Assembly (NCBI RefSeq): GCF_023223525.1
Contig: NZ_JALPRX010000006.1
Span: 1 to 64,000, forward strand
DNA: 64,000 nt
Direction of reading: 5' to 3'
Source of the DNA: Roseomonas acroporae
GTDB lineage: Bacteria > Pseudomonadota > Alphaproteobacteria > Acetobacterales > Acetobacteraceae
In this document: piece by piece, positions 16,549-25,336 of the stretch
How the letters are laid out: every line of letters starts with the position of its first letter
Numbering within the stretch: position 1 is the stretch's first letter
Made by a program: the position numbers and the translations under genes
The notes under the pieces: generated by a model
The model's database searches: none
Told to the model about the DNA's origin: nothing
What the model saw: only the letters and a program-made list of their open reading frames with translations

Positions 16549-16658
16549 GGGGGCGGCGAGGGGCCGGCGAGGTTGCCGCCCCGGGGTCCCGGCGGGGAAG
16601 GCCCTGGCTGCCTCCGCCGGGCGAAAGGGATCCGGAAAGGGCCCGGCTCCCCGGCGCC

Positions 16659-18377
16659 TCAGGTGCAGAGCACGTTCAGCAGCGCCTGGCGCCCTTCCTC
16701 GCGCACCACCCGCAGCGCCCGCCGCAGCGCCGCCGGCAGCGCCTCGGCCGTCTCCACCCGCTCGCCATGGCCGCCGCAGGCGCGCACCACGGCCTCGTAA
16801 TCGGGCGCCGGCTCCAGCGCGACCAGCGGCATGGCGTTGTCGCGCACCGCGTGGCCCTGCGGGTACATGGCGCGCGTCGCCCCCTCCACCGCGCCCCAGG
16901 CACCGTTGTTGAACACCACCGTCAGCACGGGCAGGCCGTAGGCGGCGGCGATCTGGTGGCAGGCGAGCGGGTTGGCGAAGAGGTAGGCACCGTCGCCCAG
17001 CGTCGCGACCACGGTCCGCCCCGGCAGGGCGAGCTGCGCGCCGAGCGCCGCCGGCAGCCCCCAGCCGAGGCCGCTCACCGAGCTGGCGCCGAAGTAGCTT
17101 CCCGGCAGGACGCGGCGCGCGCCCTCGCGGCTCAGCGGGTACTCGTTGACCAGCACGGCCTCGTCGCCCGCCGCCTCGGCGATGCAGCGGCTGACCCAGG
17201 CGCGGCCCATCCGGGCGCCCGCGTCGCGCGCCGCCGCGACGCGTTCCTCGGCCGCCGCGCGCAGCGCGGCGCAGCGCGCCAGCATCGCCGCGCGACGCGC
17301 CCCGGCGGCGGCGAGGGCGGCCGGGTCGGCCGCGAGCGCCGCGTCCAGCGCGCGCAGCGCCGCGCCGGGGGCGGCCAGGATGGTGGGGTCGGAGGGGAAG
17401 CCGCGGATCGGGTAGCGTGCGTGCAGCGGGTCGAGCCCGACCTGGATCACCGGCGTGCCCTCGCGCGGGCGCTCGCCGCCGGGCAGCCAGGGCACGTCGC
17501 TGTCGAGCACCAGCAGGCAGTCGGCCTCGTCCAGCCACGGCCCCGGCTCGACGCCCCCGTGCAGCGGATGGTCGTCCGGCAGGTTCATGTAGCGCGGCTT
17601 ATGGTCCACCACCGGCACGGCGTGCCGTTCCGCGAATTCGGCCAGCGCCGCCACCGCGCCCGTGTCGCAGCCGAGCCGGCTGGTGATGACGACCGGGCAG
17701 CGCGCCGCGGCGAGCAGGGCGGCGGCGCGCGCGATCGCCGCTGGGTCGGGCGCCGGCGGGCTGGCCGGGGCGATCCGCGCCGGCACGGCGCCGGCGAAAC
17801 CCTCGGGCGGGCGCGCCAGCACCTCGCGCGGCAGCGACAGGTAGACCGGGCCGGGCGGCGTGCTGTGGGCGATCGCCAGGGCGCGGTCCACCACCGTCGC
17901 GAGCTGGCGCGGCTCGCGCAGCTCGTAGTCCCAGCGCACCATCTCGCGCACGATGCCGGCCTGGTCGAACATCTCCTGCGCCCAGTGGATCGAGAGCGAG
18001 CGCGCCCCGGGCGCGCCCTCCTCCAGGATCGGCGTGCGGCCGGCCGCCAGCAGCAGCGGCACCTGCTCGCGCGAGGCGTTCATCAGCCCGGCCAGCGCGT
18101 TCGCGGTGCCGACGTTGACATGCACCATCGCCGCCTGCGCGCGGCCGGTGACCATGGCGTAGCCGTGCGCCATGCAGACGGCGGCGTTCTCGTGCGGCGC
18201 CAGGATCGGCCGCGGCATGGCGGCGCCGGTGGCGCGGCCGCGCGCCAGCGCCTCGATCACCGAGGGGAAGTCGGTGCCGGCATTGCCGAACAGGTAGTCC
18301 ACGCCGCGCGCCTTCAGCAGCAGCAGCCAAGCTTCCGCCACCGTCTCCGCGCCGCCCTCGATCCGCTCCACCGCCAT
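16659..18377 (-). CDS. Thiamine pyrophosphate enzyme, acetolactate synthase-like
   Basis: The 572-residue protein has the three-domain fold of TPP-dependent decarboxylases. The catalytic Glu lies in APHENAAVCMAHGYA near residue 80, and the TPP/Mg motif GDGAYLFANP ends in VVFNN about 27 residues later. It resembles the acetolactate-synthase-like group of unknown substrate rather than biosynthetic IlvB; no small subunit gene is adjacent. The ATG at 18377 follows GGGAGGG closely and starts the conserved part. It is divergent from an orphan ABC binding protein gene, and a dioxygenase follows beyond that, which suggests breakdown of an imported compound; that is inference. Codon use matches its neighbours. 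Confidence 0.78.
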   Translation of the reverse strand: MAVERIEGGAETVAEAWLLLLKARGVDYLFGNAGTDFPSVIEALARGRATGAAMPRPILAPHENAAVCMAHGYAMVTGRAQAAMVHVNVGTANALAGLMNASREQVPLLLAAGRTPILEEGAPGARSLSIHWAQEMFDQAGIVREMVRWDYELREPRQLATVVDRALAIAHSTPPGPVYLSLPREVLARPPEGFAGAVPARIAPASPPAPDPAAIARAAALLAAARCPVVITSRLGCDTGAVAALAEFAERHAVPVVDHKPRYMNLPDDHPLHGGVEPGPWLDEADCLLVLDSDVPWLPGGERPREGTPVIQVGLDPLHARYPIRGFPSDPTILAAPGAALRALDAALAADPAALAAAGARRAAMLARCAALRAAAEERVAAARDAGARMGRAWVSRCIAEAAGDEAVLVNEYPLSREGARRVLPGSYFGASSVSGLGWGLPAALGAQLALPGRTVVATLGDGAYLFANPLACHQIAAAYGLPVLTVVFNNGAWGAVEGATRAMYPQGHAVRDNAMPLVALEPAPDYEAVVRACGGHGERVETAEALPAALRRALRVVREEGRQALLNVLCT

Positions 18378-18511
18378 CCCTCCCGTTCCGCGATCCGGTG
18401 GCGGGCACCACGCAATTCCCGCGCCATCGCCCCGCGCCGCTGGCACGGCGATTGCTGCTCCGCCACGAGTCAGGCCGCGTGACCGGAGCGCGCGGGAAGG
18501 GGGATGCAGAC

Positions 18512-19600
18512 ATGATTTCCCGGCGCCGCTTCGCCGCCCTGCCGGCGGCCGCTCTCGTTCCGCCCCTGGCCGCGCCCGCCCTGCTCGCGGGCGGCCGCGT
18601 CTCGGCGCAGGCGCTGGTGCGCACCAGCTACGGGCCGACCACCACCGACATCTCCACCGGCCATGCCGGCCACACCTCGCTGCCCGCGACCCTCGGCTAC
18701 TGGCGCAACGAGGGGCTGGACGTGAACGTGTTCGGCATCGCCGGCTCCACCATGGGCGTGCAGCTGCTCAGCGCGGGGCATGTGGACTTCGTCGGGCTGA
18801 GCGGCGAGGACATCCTGGCCGCGCGGGCGCGCGGCATTCCGATCCGCTCGGTCTACCTGCACGCGCGCCAGCCCATCTCGCGAATCGTCGTGCCGGCCGA
18901 TTCCGGCATCACCGCGATCGCGCAGCTGCGGGGGAAGACGCTCGGCGTGCCGGTGCTCGGCCCCGACCCCTACGCGACGGGCGCCTTCGCCGAGGCCGGG
19001 CTCGACCTGGAGAAGGACGTGACCCGCGTCGCGGTCGGCACGGGCGCGCCGGCGCTGCTGGCGCTGCGGCGCGGCGACGTGGCGGGCTACCTCGCCTGGG
19101 ACACGGCGGTCGCGGGCCTCGAGGTGCGGGGGATGAGGTTCACCGAATTCAGGCCGAGCTACTACGACGAGCTGTTCGGCCTCTGCGTCGCGACGCGCGA
19201 CGAGGTGGTGGAGAAGCGGCCCGATCTGGTGGTGGGGATGTGCCGCGGCATCGCCGAGGGAGTCACCTTCGGCATGGCCAACCCGGAGGCGGCGATCCGC
19301 ATCCACTGGCAGGCCTACCCGCAGTCGCGCCCGCAGGGCGGCGACGAGGCGAAGCTGCTGCAGGACGCGAAGCACGTCTTCATGTCGCGCTTCGTGCTCT
19401 ACGCGCTGGAGCCGGGGGCGCGCTTCGGCGAGAGCCGGCCGGCGCAGTGGGAGCGCGTGGCCGGCATGATGCGCGCGGCGGGGCGGCTGCCGGCGGATCC
19501 CGACCTCGCCGCCGCCTACACCAACCGGTTCGTCCCGGCGGTGAACGCCTTCGACGCGGATGCCGTCCGCGCGCGGGCGGTGCGATACCCGCAGCCCTGA
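18512..19600 (+). CDS. NitT/TauT-type ABC substrate-binding protein (orphan)
   Basis: The 362-residue product starts MISRRRFAALPAAALVPPLA, a likely Tat or Sec export signal, and continues as an NMT1/SsuA-like periplasmic binding protein (GYWRNEGLDVNVFGIAGSTM, LRGKTLGVPVLGPDPYATGA). The family binds small nitrogen, sulfur or pyrimidine compounds. No permease or ATPase gene is adjacent, so it must share a transporter encoded elsewhere. The ATG at 18512 is preceded by GGAAGGGGG. It is divergent from the TPP enzyme with 134 bases between the starts. Confidence 0.8.
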   Translation: MISRRRFAALPAAALVPPLAAPALLAGGRVSAQALVRTSYGPTTTDISTGHAGHTSLPATLGYWRNEGLDVNVFGIAGSTMGVQLLSAGHVDFVGLSGEDILAARARGIPIRSVYLHARQPISRIVVPADSGITAIAQLRGKTLGVPVLGPDPYATGAFAEAGLDLEKDVTRVAVGTGAPALLALRRGDVAGYLAWDTAVAGLEVRGMRFTEFRPSYYDELFGLCVATRDEVVEKRPDLVVGMCRGIAEGVTFGMANPEAAIRIHWQAYPQSRPQGGDEAKLLQDAKHVFMSRFVLYALEPGARFGESRPAQWERVAGMMRAAGRLPADPDLAAAYTNRFVPAVNAFDADAVRARAVRYPQP

Positions 19601-19625
19601 CCCGGCGGGCCGGGCCTTTCCGCCG

Positions 19626-20537
19626 TCAGGCGCCGGGCGGTGCTTCCGGCGCCTCGACCGGCAGCCGGCGCGGGCTCGGCGCGGCGAGGCAGAGCCGCAG
19701 CATCTCGCGCGGCAGCGCCGCGCCCGCCTCCGGCCCGTCCGCCGCCTGCCGCTTCCAGACGAGGTGCGGGTTGTAGAACAGCACGTCGCCGGCGCGCGTC
19801 TCCAGCGTCAGCGGCAGCGCCGGCTCCTCGCAGGCGGCGTCGAGCCGGTCGAGTGCCGCGCGCTGCGCGGGGGTGAGCGGGTGCTCCGCGACCGCGTCCT
19901 CGATCGCGTCGCGCTCGTAGCGGCCGACGAAGGCGCCGCCGGCGGCGCCGAACACGGCGCGCCGCATCACCATCCCGCCAAGGCGCTGCGGCAGCGGCTG
20001 GTAGAGGGTCTCCAGCGCCGCGCGGTCGAGCCGCATCAGCGCGTTGTGCGCGGCCCCCGCCGCCACCAGGGTGGAGCTGCCGGCCGGCGGCTGGCGCAGG
20101 CAGAGCAGCCCGACCACGTCGCACGGATCGGCATGGAAGCGGCCGCCGCTCCCACCCCTGTCCGCGCCGGCGGCGGCGAGCCGCCCGACCGGCGCGCCTT
20201 CCTGCGGCAGCACCGCGCCGAGCTGCAGCGCCAGGATCAGCAGCGCCAGCTCCGCGTGCTCCGGCTGCGCCCGGTCCACGGGGAAGCCGCGCAGCAGGGC
20301 GAAGCCGTGCCCGGTCTCCAGCCGCTCGGCCAGGGCGGCGAGGGTCGGGGCGAGGCGCGGCAGCGGCACCTCCCCGCGCGCGGCGGGGCGGTGGCCGTCG
20401 AGGGCGGCGACGGTGGCGGCCAGCTCGGCCGCGTCCTCCTGGCCGACCGGGATCATCCAGTCGGCCGGCGAGAGCGTGTCGGCCTGCCAGACATGGGGGC
20501 CGATCTGCGGCGTGAGGCGTGGGCGGGGGGCGAACAT
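19626..20537 (-). CDS. TauD/TfdA-like Fe(II)/2-oxoglutarate dioxygenase
   Basis: The 303-residue protein carries the iron-binding H-x-D motif in RFHADPCDVVGLLCL and a later candidate iron-ligand His in FYNPHLVWKRQA, followed by an Arg that could hold 2-oxoglutarate (LPREMLRLCL). N-terminal GHGFALLRGFPVD is typical of TauD-family oxygenases. It is convergent with the orphan binding-protein gene, ending 26 bases from it. The ATG at 20537 is preferred because the upstream open frame has no family-like sequence. The substrate is unknown. Confidence 0.75.
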   Translation of the reverse strand: MFAPRPRLTPQIGPHVWQADTLSPADWMIPVGQEDAAELAATVAALDGHRPAARGEVPLPRLAPTLAALAERLETGHGFALLRGFPVDRAQPEHAELALLILALQLGAVLPQEGAPVGRLAAAGADRGGSGGRFHADPCDVVGLLCLRQPPAGSSTLVAAGAAHNALMRLDRAALETLYQPLPQRLGGMVMRRAVFGAAGGAFVGRYERDAIEDAVAEHPLTPAQRAALDRLDAACEEPALPLTLETRAGDVLFYNPHLVWKRQAADGPEAGAALPREMLRLCLAAPSPRRLPVEAPEAPPGA

Positions 20538-20936
20538 GACGGCATGGTACAACCAATCGCCGCCCCGGCGCGCCGGGGATCGGTCGCGCCGCCGGCTTGC
20601 CGCGCCGGCGCCTCTCCGCCTGCCTCCGCCCTGCCTTCCATCCCGCCCCGACCCATGGTCCCGGCCCAAGGTGCCGCCGCAGGGCGCCGCCCCCCGTCCG
20701 GGCAGGCATTCCCGCCGTCGCGCCGGGCCTTCAGCGCCGGGCCTTCCGCGCACGAGCCGCGCGCCGCCTCGCCGGTGCCGGCGAGGAGCCGCTCCACCTG
20801 CCGCACGCCGTCGGTGATCCGGTTGACGCTGGCGTCGATGGCGGTCACCGAGGCGGAGCCGCTCCGCCTGTCGGCCGGGACGTCGCGCGTGACCGCGCTC
20901 CCTCCGGCCGCGGCCGCGGTCGTGGCGCCGGTCTGT
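20538..20936. other. Non-coding or degraded stretch between dioxygenase and ABC exporter genes
   Basis: About 400 bases on the minus strand separate the dioxygenase start from the repeat at 20937. A GTG-started frame (20848 to 20453) opens with helical-looking sequence (TAIDASVNRITDGVRQVERL) but soon turns into low complexity and overlaps the dioxygenase start, so it may be a gene remnant. I see no RNA gene here. Confidence 0.3.
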
Positions 20937-20990
20937 GATCCGGCGCATTCTCCGGGGCGCCGGGCGAGTACGCCCGGCTTGAGGCTGCCC
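20937..20990 (-). repeat. Structured intergenic repeat abutting a stop codon, copy B
   Basis: On the minus strand the element starts at the TAG of the ABC exporter gene and contains CAAGC, the stem CGGGCG-TACT-CGCCCG and then CGGAGAATGCG. Aligned with 6787-6840, the spaced landmarks agree and the stem bases differ in a way that keeps pairing. Confidence 0.6.
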
Positions 20991-22834
20991 TATGCCGGCG
21001 CCGCGGCCGCCTCGACCAGCCCGCCATCCTTCACCTGCACCCGCCGGTCGTGGAATTCCGCGACGGCCGGCCGGTGCGCCACCGAGACCAGCGCGGTGCC
21101 CGGCAGCTCCTGCTTCAGCACGCGGTAGAGGTGCTGCTCGGCGGCCGGGTCGAGGCTCGCCGTCGCCTCGTCGAGGAACAGCCAGTCGGGCCGCAGCAGC
21201 AGCGCCCGCGCCAGCGCCACGCGCTGCTGCTCGCCGCCGGAGAGGCGCCGGTCCCAGGCCGAGACCTCGTCGAGCCGGTCGCGCAGCGCGCCGAGCCCCG
21301 CCTTCTCCAGCGCTGCGCCGATCTCGGCATCGGTGTAGCGGGCGGCGTCGGCCGGGTAGCAGACGGCGCGGCGCAGCGTGCCGAGCGGCAGGTAGGGGCG
21401 CTGCGGCAGGAACAGCGCCGTGCCCCCGGCCGTCGCCGTCCCCACCGGCTGCGCGGGCGCCCCGCCCGCCGGGTCCTCGCCCGCCTGGTCCTCGCCGGCG
21501 CGCGCCAGCGGCCGGGTGACCGTGCCGCGGCCGAAGGGCCAGATGCCGGCGATGGCGCGCAGCAGCGTCGACTTGCCGCTGCCCGAGGCGCCGGTGATCA
21601 CCACCGACTCGCCGGGGCGCACGGTGAGGGCGGCATCCGCCAGCAGCCGCCGCCCGTCGGGCAGGTCGAGGCCGAGGCCCTCCACGCCGAGCGCCGGCCC
21701 CTCGCGCAGCGCCGGGCCTTCGGCCGCGGCGGCGCGGGCGGCGGCGAGCGCCGCGTCGAAGCCGGTCAGCCGCCGCACCGTCGCGCGCCAGTCAGCGAGG
21801 TCGCGGTAGGAGGTGACGAACCAGGAGAGCGAGCCCTGCACCTGCCCGAAGGCGGAGCTGATCTGGAACAGCCCGCCCAGCGTCACCTTGCCCGCGAAGA
21901 AGGCCGGCGCCGCCACCACGAAGGGGAAGATGATCGCCACCTGGCTGTAGGAGGCGGTGAAGAAGGTCACCCGCTTGGTGGTGACCATGATCGACCAGAA
22001 ATTCTCCATCAGCGCGCGGAACCGCTCGGCGAGGCCGCGATGCTCGTCCCGCTCGCCGCCGTAGAGGGCGATGCCCTCGGCGTTCTCGCGCAGGCGCATC
22101 AGCGCGAAGCGGAAATCCGCCTCGACGCGCTGGCGGTCGAAGTTCAGCCCGATCAGCCGGCGGCCGATGAGGTGCGTCACGACGGTGCCGAACACCGCGT
22201 AGATCATCGCCACCCAGACCATGTAGCCCGGGATGTCGAGCCCGAAGAGGGTGAGCGGCCCGGAGAGCGACCACAGCACGGCGACGAAGCTGAACAGCGT
22301 CACCACCGTGCTCATCAGGTCCAGGCCGAGCGCCAGCGTGTTGTCCACGTAGAGGCGGACATCCTCGGCGATGCGCTGGTCGGGGTTGTCGGTGCCCTCT
22401 TCCGCCTGTCCCCGGCTCCCCCGGCCGCCCTCCGACAGGGCGAGGCGGTAGTAGGCGCGGTCCGCCAGCCAGCGCTCCAGGTAGACGACGGTCATCCAGC
22501 GGCGCCAGCGTATCTGCAGCGCCTGGCGCAGGTAGAGCTGGTAGACGGCGATCAGGATGAACACGGCGGCGATGCCGCAGAAGCCGGGCAGGAAGCCTTC
22601 CTCGTTGACGCGCCAGGTGAGCAGCAGCGACTGGAAGCCGTCCCAGTCGCGCGCCTCCAGCGCGTTGTAGAAGGCGCGCTGCCAGAAGGTGAGCAGCACG
22701 TTGAGCCCGACCAGGCTGAGGTTCAGCACCACCAGCAGCGCCAGCATGCCGCGCGCGCGCCAGCGTTCCTCGGAGGTCCAGTAGGGGCGCGCGAGCGCCC
22801 AGGCGTCGTGCAGGAAGGAAACGATGCGGCGCAT
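20990..22834 (-). CDS. SbmA/BacA- and YddA-like ABC transporter (fused permease-ATPase)
   Basis: The 614-residue half-transporter joins an N-terminal membrane domain with about six spans (hydrophobic stretches near residues 28-50, 85-105, 165-190, 205-225, 300-320) to a C-terminal ATPase. The membrane domain has the SbmA/BacA-type sequence FWQRAFYNALEARDWDGF and NPDQRIAEDV. The ATPase shows Walker A (GASGSGKST), the signature LSGGEQQRVALARAL and Walker B (WLFLDEATASLD). Relatives move peptides or very long-chain fatty acids across the inner membrane. It is monocistronic, apparently, and ends in a structured repeat. Confidence 0.85.
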   Translation of the reverse strand: MRRIVSFLHDAWALARPYWTSEERWRARGMLALLVVLNLSLVGLNVLLTFWQRAFYNALEARDWDGFQSLLLTWRVNEEGFLPGFCGIAAVFILIAVYQLYLRQALQIRWRRWMTVVYLERWLADRAYYRLALSEGGRGSRGQAEEGTDNPDQRIAEDVRLYVDNTLALGLDLMSTVVTLFSFVAVLWSLSGPLTLFGLDIPGYMVWVAMIYAVFGTVVTHLIGRRLIGLNFDRQRVEADFRFALMRLRENAEGIALYGGERDEHRGLAERFRALMENFWSIMVTTKRVTFFTASYSQVAIIFPFVVAAPAFFAGKVTLGGLFQISSAFGQVQGSLSWFVTSYRDLADWRATVRRLTGFDAALAAARAAAAEGPALREGPALGVEGLGLDLPDGRRLLADAALTVRPGESVVITGASGSGKSTLLRAIAGIWPFGRGTVTRPLARAGEDQAGEDPAGGAPAQPVGTATAGGTALFLPQRPYLPLGTLRRAVCYPADAARYTDAEIGAALEKAGLGALRDRLDEVSAWDRRLSGGEQQRVALARALLLRPDWLFLDEATASLDPAAEQHLYRVLKQELPGTALVSVAHRPAVAEFHDRRVQVKDGGLVEAAAAPA

Positions 22835-22975
22835 CGTGGCGCTCCGGGCGTGGTTGGCGTCGGGAAGGATGGCCGCGGGAGCGGCCGGGGGGGAGCCCGG
22901 GCCGAGGGGGCCCGGGCGGCGGGTCAGGGCATGCGGCGGCGGTCGCCTGGCGGGACGGGCGGGGAAGCGGCGGCC

Positions 22976-23329
22976 TCAGCGCGCCCGCAGGCGCAGCACC
23001 CCGCGCATCGCCTCGGGCTGGACGGGCTTGCCCTTGCGCAGCACCTCGATGCAGCCCTCGCGCGCCAGGGCCGCCGCCTCGGCGCGCACCGGACCGAGCA
23101 GGCTGCGCCAGCCATCGGGGTCGAGTGCGCGCGCCACCTCGCTCGGGCAAATGGAGTGCTGCGGGCCGCGCGCGGCGGTCTGGCGCAGGATCTCGTCCCG
23201 CAGCACCCCGGGGGACGGGGGCCGGGGAGAGGCCGGGCGCGGGGTGCCGGCGCGCGCGGGCTCCGGCCGTCCGGGCCCGGGGTCGGTCCGGTCGGGGAGC
23301 GCATCGGCATCGGGATCGGGTGTCGTCAT
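22976..23329 (-). CDS. DUF3253 family protein
   Basis: The 117-residue protein has a Pro-rich N-terminus and a conserved C-terminal part (ICPSEVARALDPDGWRSLLG, then VRAEAAALAREGCIEVLRKG) that fits the winged-helix-like DUF3253 family. No function is established for the family. The ATG at 23329 is one of two close candidates; another lies 15 bases upstream. It lies 141 bases downstream of the ABC exporter start on the same strand. Confidence 0.7.
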   Translation of the reverse strand: MTTPDPDADALPDRTDPGPGRPEPARAGTPRPASPRPPSPGVLRDEILRQTAARGPQHSICPSEVARALDPDGWRSLLGPVRAEAAALAREGCIEVLRKGKPVQPEAMRGVLRLRAR

Positions 23330-23498
23330 GGTCGGCGGCACCATAGTGGCGACCGGAGATGGCACCAGCCCCGTCGCGGAGATGTCGCCCGCGTCATGCG
23401 GGGGAACGCGGCGGGGCCGGACCCGGGCCGTGCGCCCTGGCGGCGCGCCCCGGCTGCGCGCCCTGGCGGTGCGATGGCGGCGGCACGGGGCCGCGTGC

Positions 23499-24014
23499 TC
23501 AGCGGCGGCCGCCGGGGGCGGCGGGCTCGGCGCCGCTGCCGTCGAGGTGCAGCTCGTGCGGCGGCTGGCAGACATCGGCGCGGCGGCGCACCTCGACGCG
23601 ACGGTCGGCGTAGACCAGCCGCAGGTCGAAGGTGCAGTGGTCGCGCTCGGCCGGCGTCACCGCGACCACGGCGCCCGGCGGCAGGCGGAGCTGGCCGAGC
23701 AGGTTCTCGCTCCAGCCGCGCGCCATGTCGGTGGAAAGGTGCAGCGCGTCGATGGGCTGGGTGCTGTCGTTGTACAGGCGGAACCGGCTGCCGCCGCCGA
23801 GCGGGGCCTGGGCCTGGGTCTGGCCCGGCGCGGGCGCAGCGGCAGGGGGCGGGCCCTTGAGGGGCAGGGCCGGCGTCGGCGGCTCGGGCTTGGCCGCGGC
23901 GGCGGGGCTCGCGGCGAGGCAGCAGGACGCGGCGAGGGCGAGGAACGGTGCCGGGCGACGGCGCCGGGCGGGGCGGTCCGGGGCCGGCCGCCCCGCCCGG
24001 CGGCCGCCGCTCAT
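23499..24014 (-). CDS. Secreted protein sharing the C-terminal domain of the adjacent TIR protein
   Basis: The 171-residue product has an Arg-rich start and hydrophobic core ending in AASPAAA (about residues 18-40), a likely signal peptide. A Pro/Ala linker follows, then a domain at about 77-155. That domain aligns with residues 350-425 of the TIR protein encoded just upstream: both contain NLLG, L-PPG, a Cys followed by (Y/F)DLR and a second Cys near the end. The ATG overlaps the TIR stop by 4 bases, so the two are co-translated and probably meet in the periplasm. I do not know a named family for the domain, though similar small periplasmic proteins are common in Alphaproteobacteria. Confidence 0.72.
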   Translation of the reverse strand: MSGGRRAGRPAPDRPARRRRPAPFLALAASCCLAASPAAAAKPEPPTPALPLKGPPPAAAPAPGQTQAQAPLGGGSRFRLYNDSTQPIDALHLSTDMARGWSENLLGQLRLPPGAVVAVTPAERDHCTFDLRLVYADRRVEVRRRADVCQPPHELHLDGSGAEPAAPGGRR

Positions 24015-25336
24015 CGCGCCGTACCGGCCTGCATCGTGCCGGCCGGGCCGATCCGCAGCTCCGACAGGGCGCAGAGATCCTGCCGCCGGTTCTCGATCAC
24101 GGTGCCGTCGCGGAAGCGGGCGCGCAGGTCGTAGGCGCAGTCGCCGCCGGCCGGACGGCGCCAGACCAGCCGGCTGCCGGGCGGGATCTCCAGGATGCCG
24201 AGCAGGTTGCGGCCCCAGTCGCGCTGCCAGACGGGCGAGATCTGCAGCTCGTACATCCCGGACGGGCCGGCATTGACCACCGCGAAGTCGGCGGGCGGCG
24301 TCCCGCTCTCGGCGTCTCGCGGGGAGGCGGTCGCGGGGGCGGCACGCGGGACGTCCGCGGCGGCACCGGGAGGCGCGGCGGGAGGCTCGATCGCGGCGAG
24401 CGAGGCCGGCCCCGGCGTCCCCGTCCCCGGCCCTGGTGTGGGGGCGGGGCCGGCCGGCAGCGGCCGGGCGGCGAGGCCGGTGGCCGAGGCGGAGGACAGC
24501 ATGCCGAGCAGCCGGTCGCGGTTGAGCACCCAGGCGCCGGTCAGGCCGGCGGCCGCCAGGACGTAGAGGGCGACGGCGAGCCAGAAGCTCCAGCCGCGCG
24601 ACAGGGTGGCGGGCGCGAGCGCCGGGCCGGGCCGGCCGGCCTGCCGCGCGGCCGGCAGGCCGGCGGCCAGCGGCAGGACCGCGGCCGGCCCGGCAGGCGG
24701 CCTGGACGCGAAGGCCGCCATGCCGTCCGGATGGCCGCCCGCCAGGAGGCTCGCCGGGCCGCCCATGGGCGTGGCGGCCATGGGTGTGGCGGCCAGGGGA
24801 GCGGCGGCCAGGGGTGCGGCAGCCAGGGGTTCGCCCGGGGCGGCGTGGGCAGCCGGGGCCGGGCCCCGTGTGCCGGGCGCGCCCGGGGGCGGGGCCCGGA
24901 CGACGCGCGCCGGCTCCGGCCGCAGCATCACGGTGCGGTCCAGCACCTCGCCCAGGCTGCGCATCAGCGCCGGCAGGTGCTGCTCCAGCGGGCCGGGAAA
25001 GAGGTCGAGCCAATGCAGCGCGCCGAGGTGGAATTGCAGCGAGCCGGTCGGCACCGCGTCCTCGACGCGTACCGGCAGGATCGCCTTGTGGCGCTCCACC
25101 GCGTTGCGGATCTCGTTCCTGACGTGGACGGAGCTGTCGGCGTGGCGCGAGAAGACCAGCACCACCGCCTGCGCCCCCTGCAGGCCGCGGACGATGGCGT
25201 CGTCCCAGTGCTCGCCGGGGCGGATGTCGCGCTTGTCCAGCCAGCAGCGCACGCCGCGGCCGACCAGCGCGTCGTAGAGCGCGTGGGCGGCGCCCTCGTC
25301 GCGATGCGAGTAGCTGATGAAGATGTCGTGCGCCAT
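24011..25336 (-). CDS. Membrane-anchored TIR-domain protein with periplasmic domain
   Basis: The 441-residue protein has an N-terminal TIR_2-type domain (residues 2-130: DIFISYSHRDEGAAHALYDA, CWLDKRDIRPGEHW, AVVLVFSRHADSS). E75 in HVRNEI sits where catalytic TIR NADases carry their Glu. An Ala/Pro linker with 15-base DNA repeats follows (about 140-245), then one membrane span (250-271) and a conserved domain (350-425) shared with the secreted neighbour. The predicted topology is TIR inside, second domain outside, so it could pass a periplasmic signal inward. Bacterial TIR domains are known NADases in defence and signalling or scaffold proteins; which applies here is unknown. The start at 25336 is where the TIR fold begins. 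Confidence 0.82.
   Translation of the reverse strand: MAHDIFISYSHRDEGAAHALYDALVGRGVRCWLDKRDIRPGEHWDDAIVRGLQGAQAVVLVFSRHADSSVHVRNEIRNAVERHKAILPVRVEDAVPTGSLQFHLGALHWLDLFPGPLEQHLPALMRSLGEVLDRTVMLRPEPARVVRAPPPGAPGTRGPAPAAHAAPGEPLAAAPLAAAPLAATPMAATPMGGPASLLAGGHPDGMAAFASRPPAGPAAVLPLAAGLPAARQAGRPGPALAPATLSRGWSFWLAVALYVLAAAGLTGAWVLNRDRLLGMLSSASATGLAARPLPAGPAPTPGPGTGTPGPASLAAIEPPAAPPGAAADVPRAAPATASPRDAESGTPPADFAVVNAGPSGMYELQISPVWQRDWGRNLLGILEIPPGSRLVWRRPAGGDCAYDLRARFRDGTVIENRRQDLCALSELRIGPAGTMQAGTAR

Noticed and set aside
16659-18377. Biosynthetic acetolactate synthase (ilvB)
   Set aside because: No regulatory subunit is adjacent and the sequence fits the uncharacterised TPP enzyme group better.
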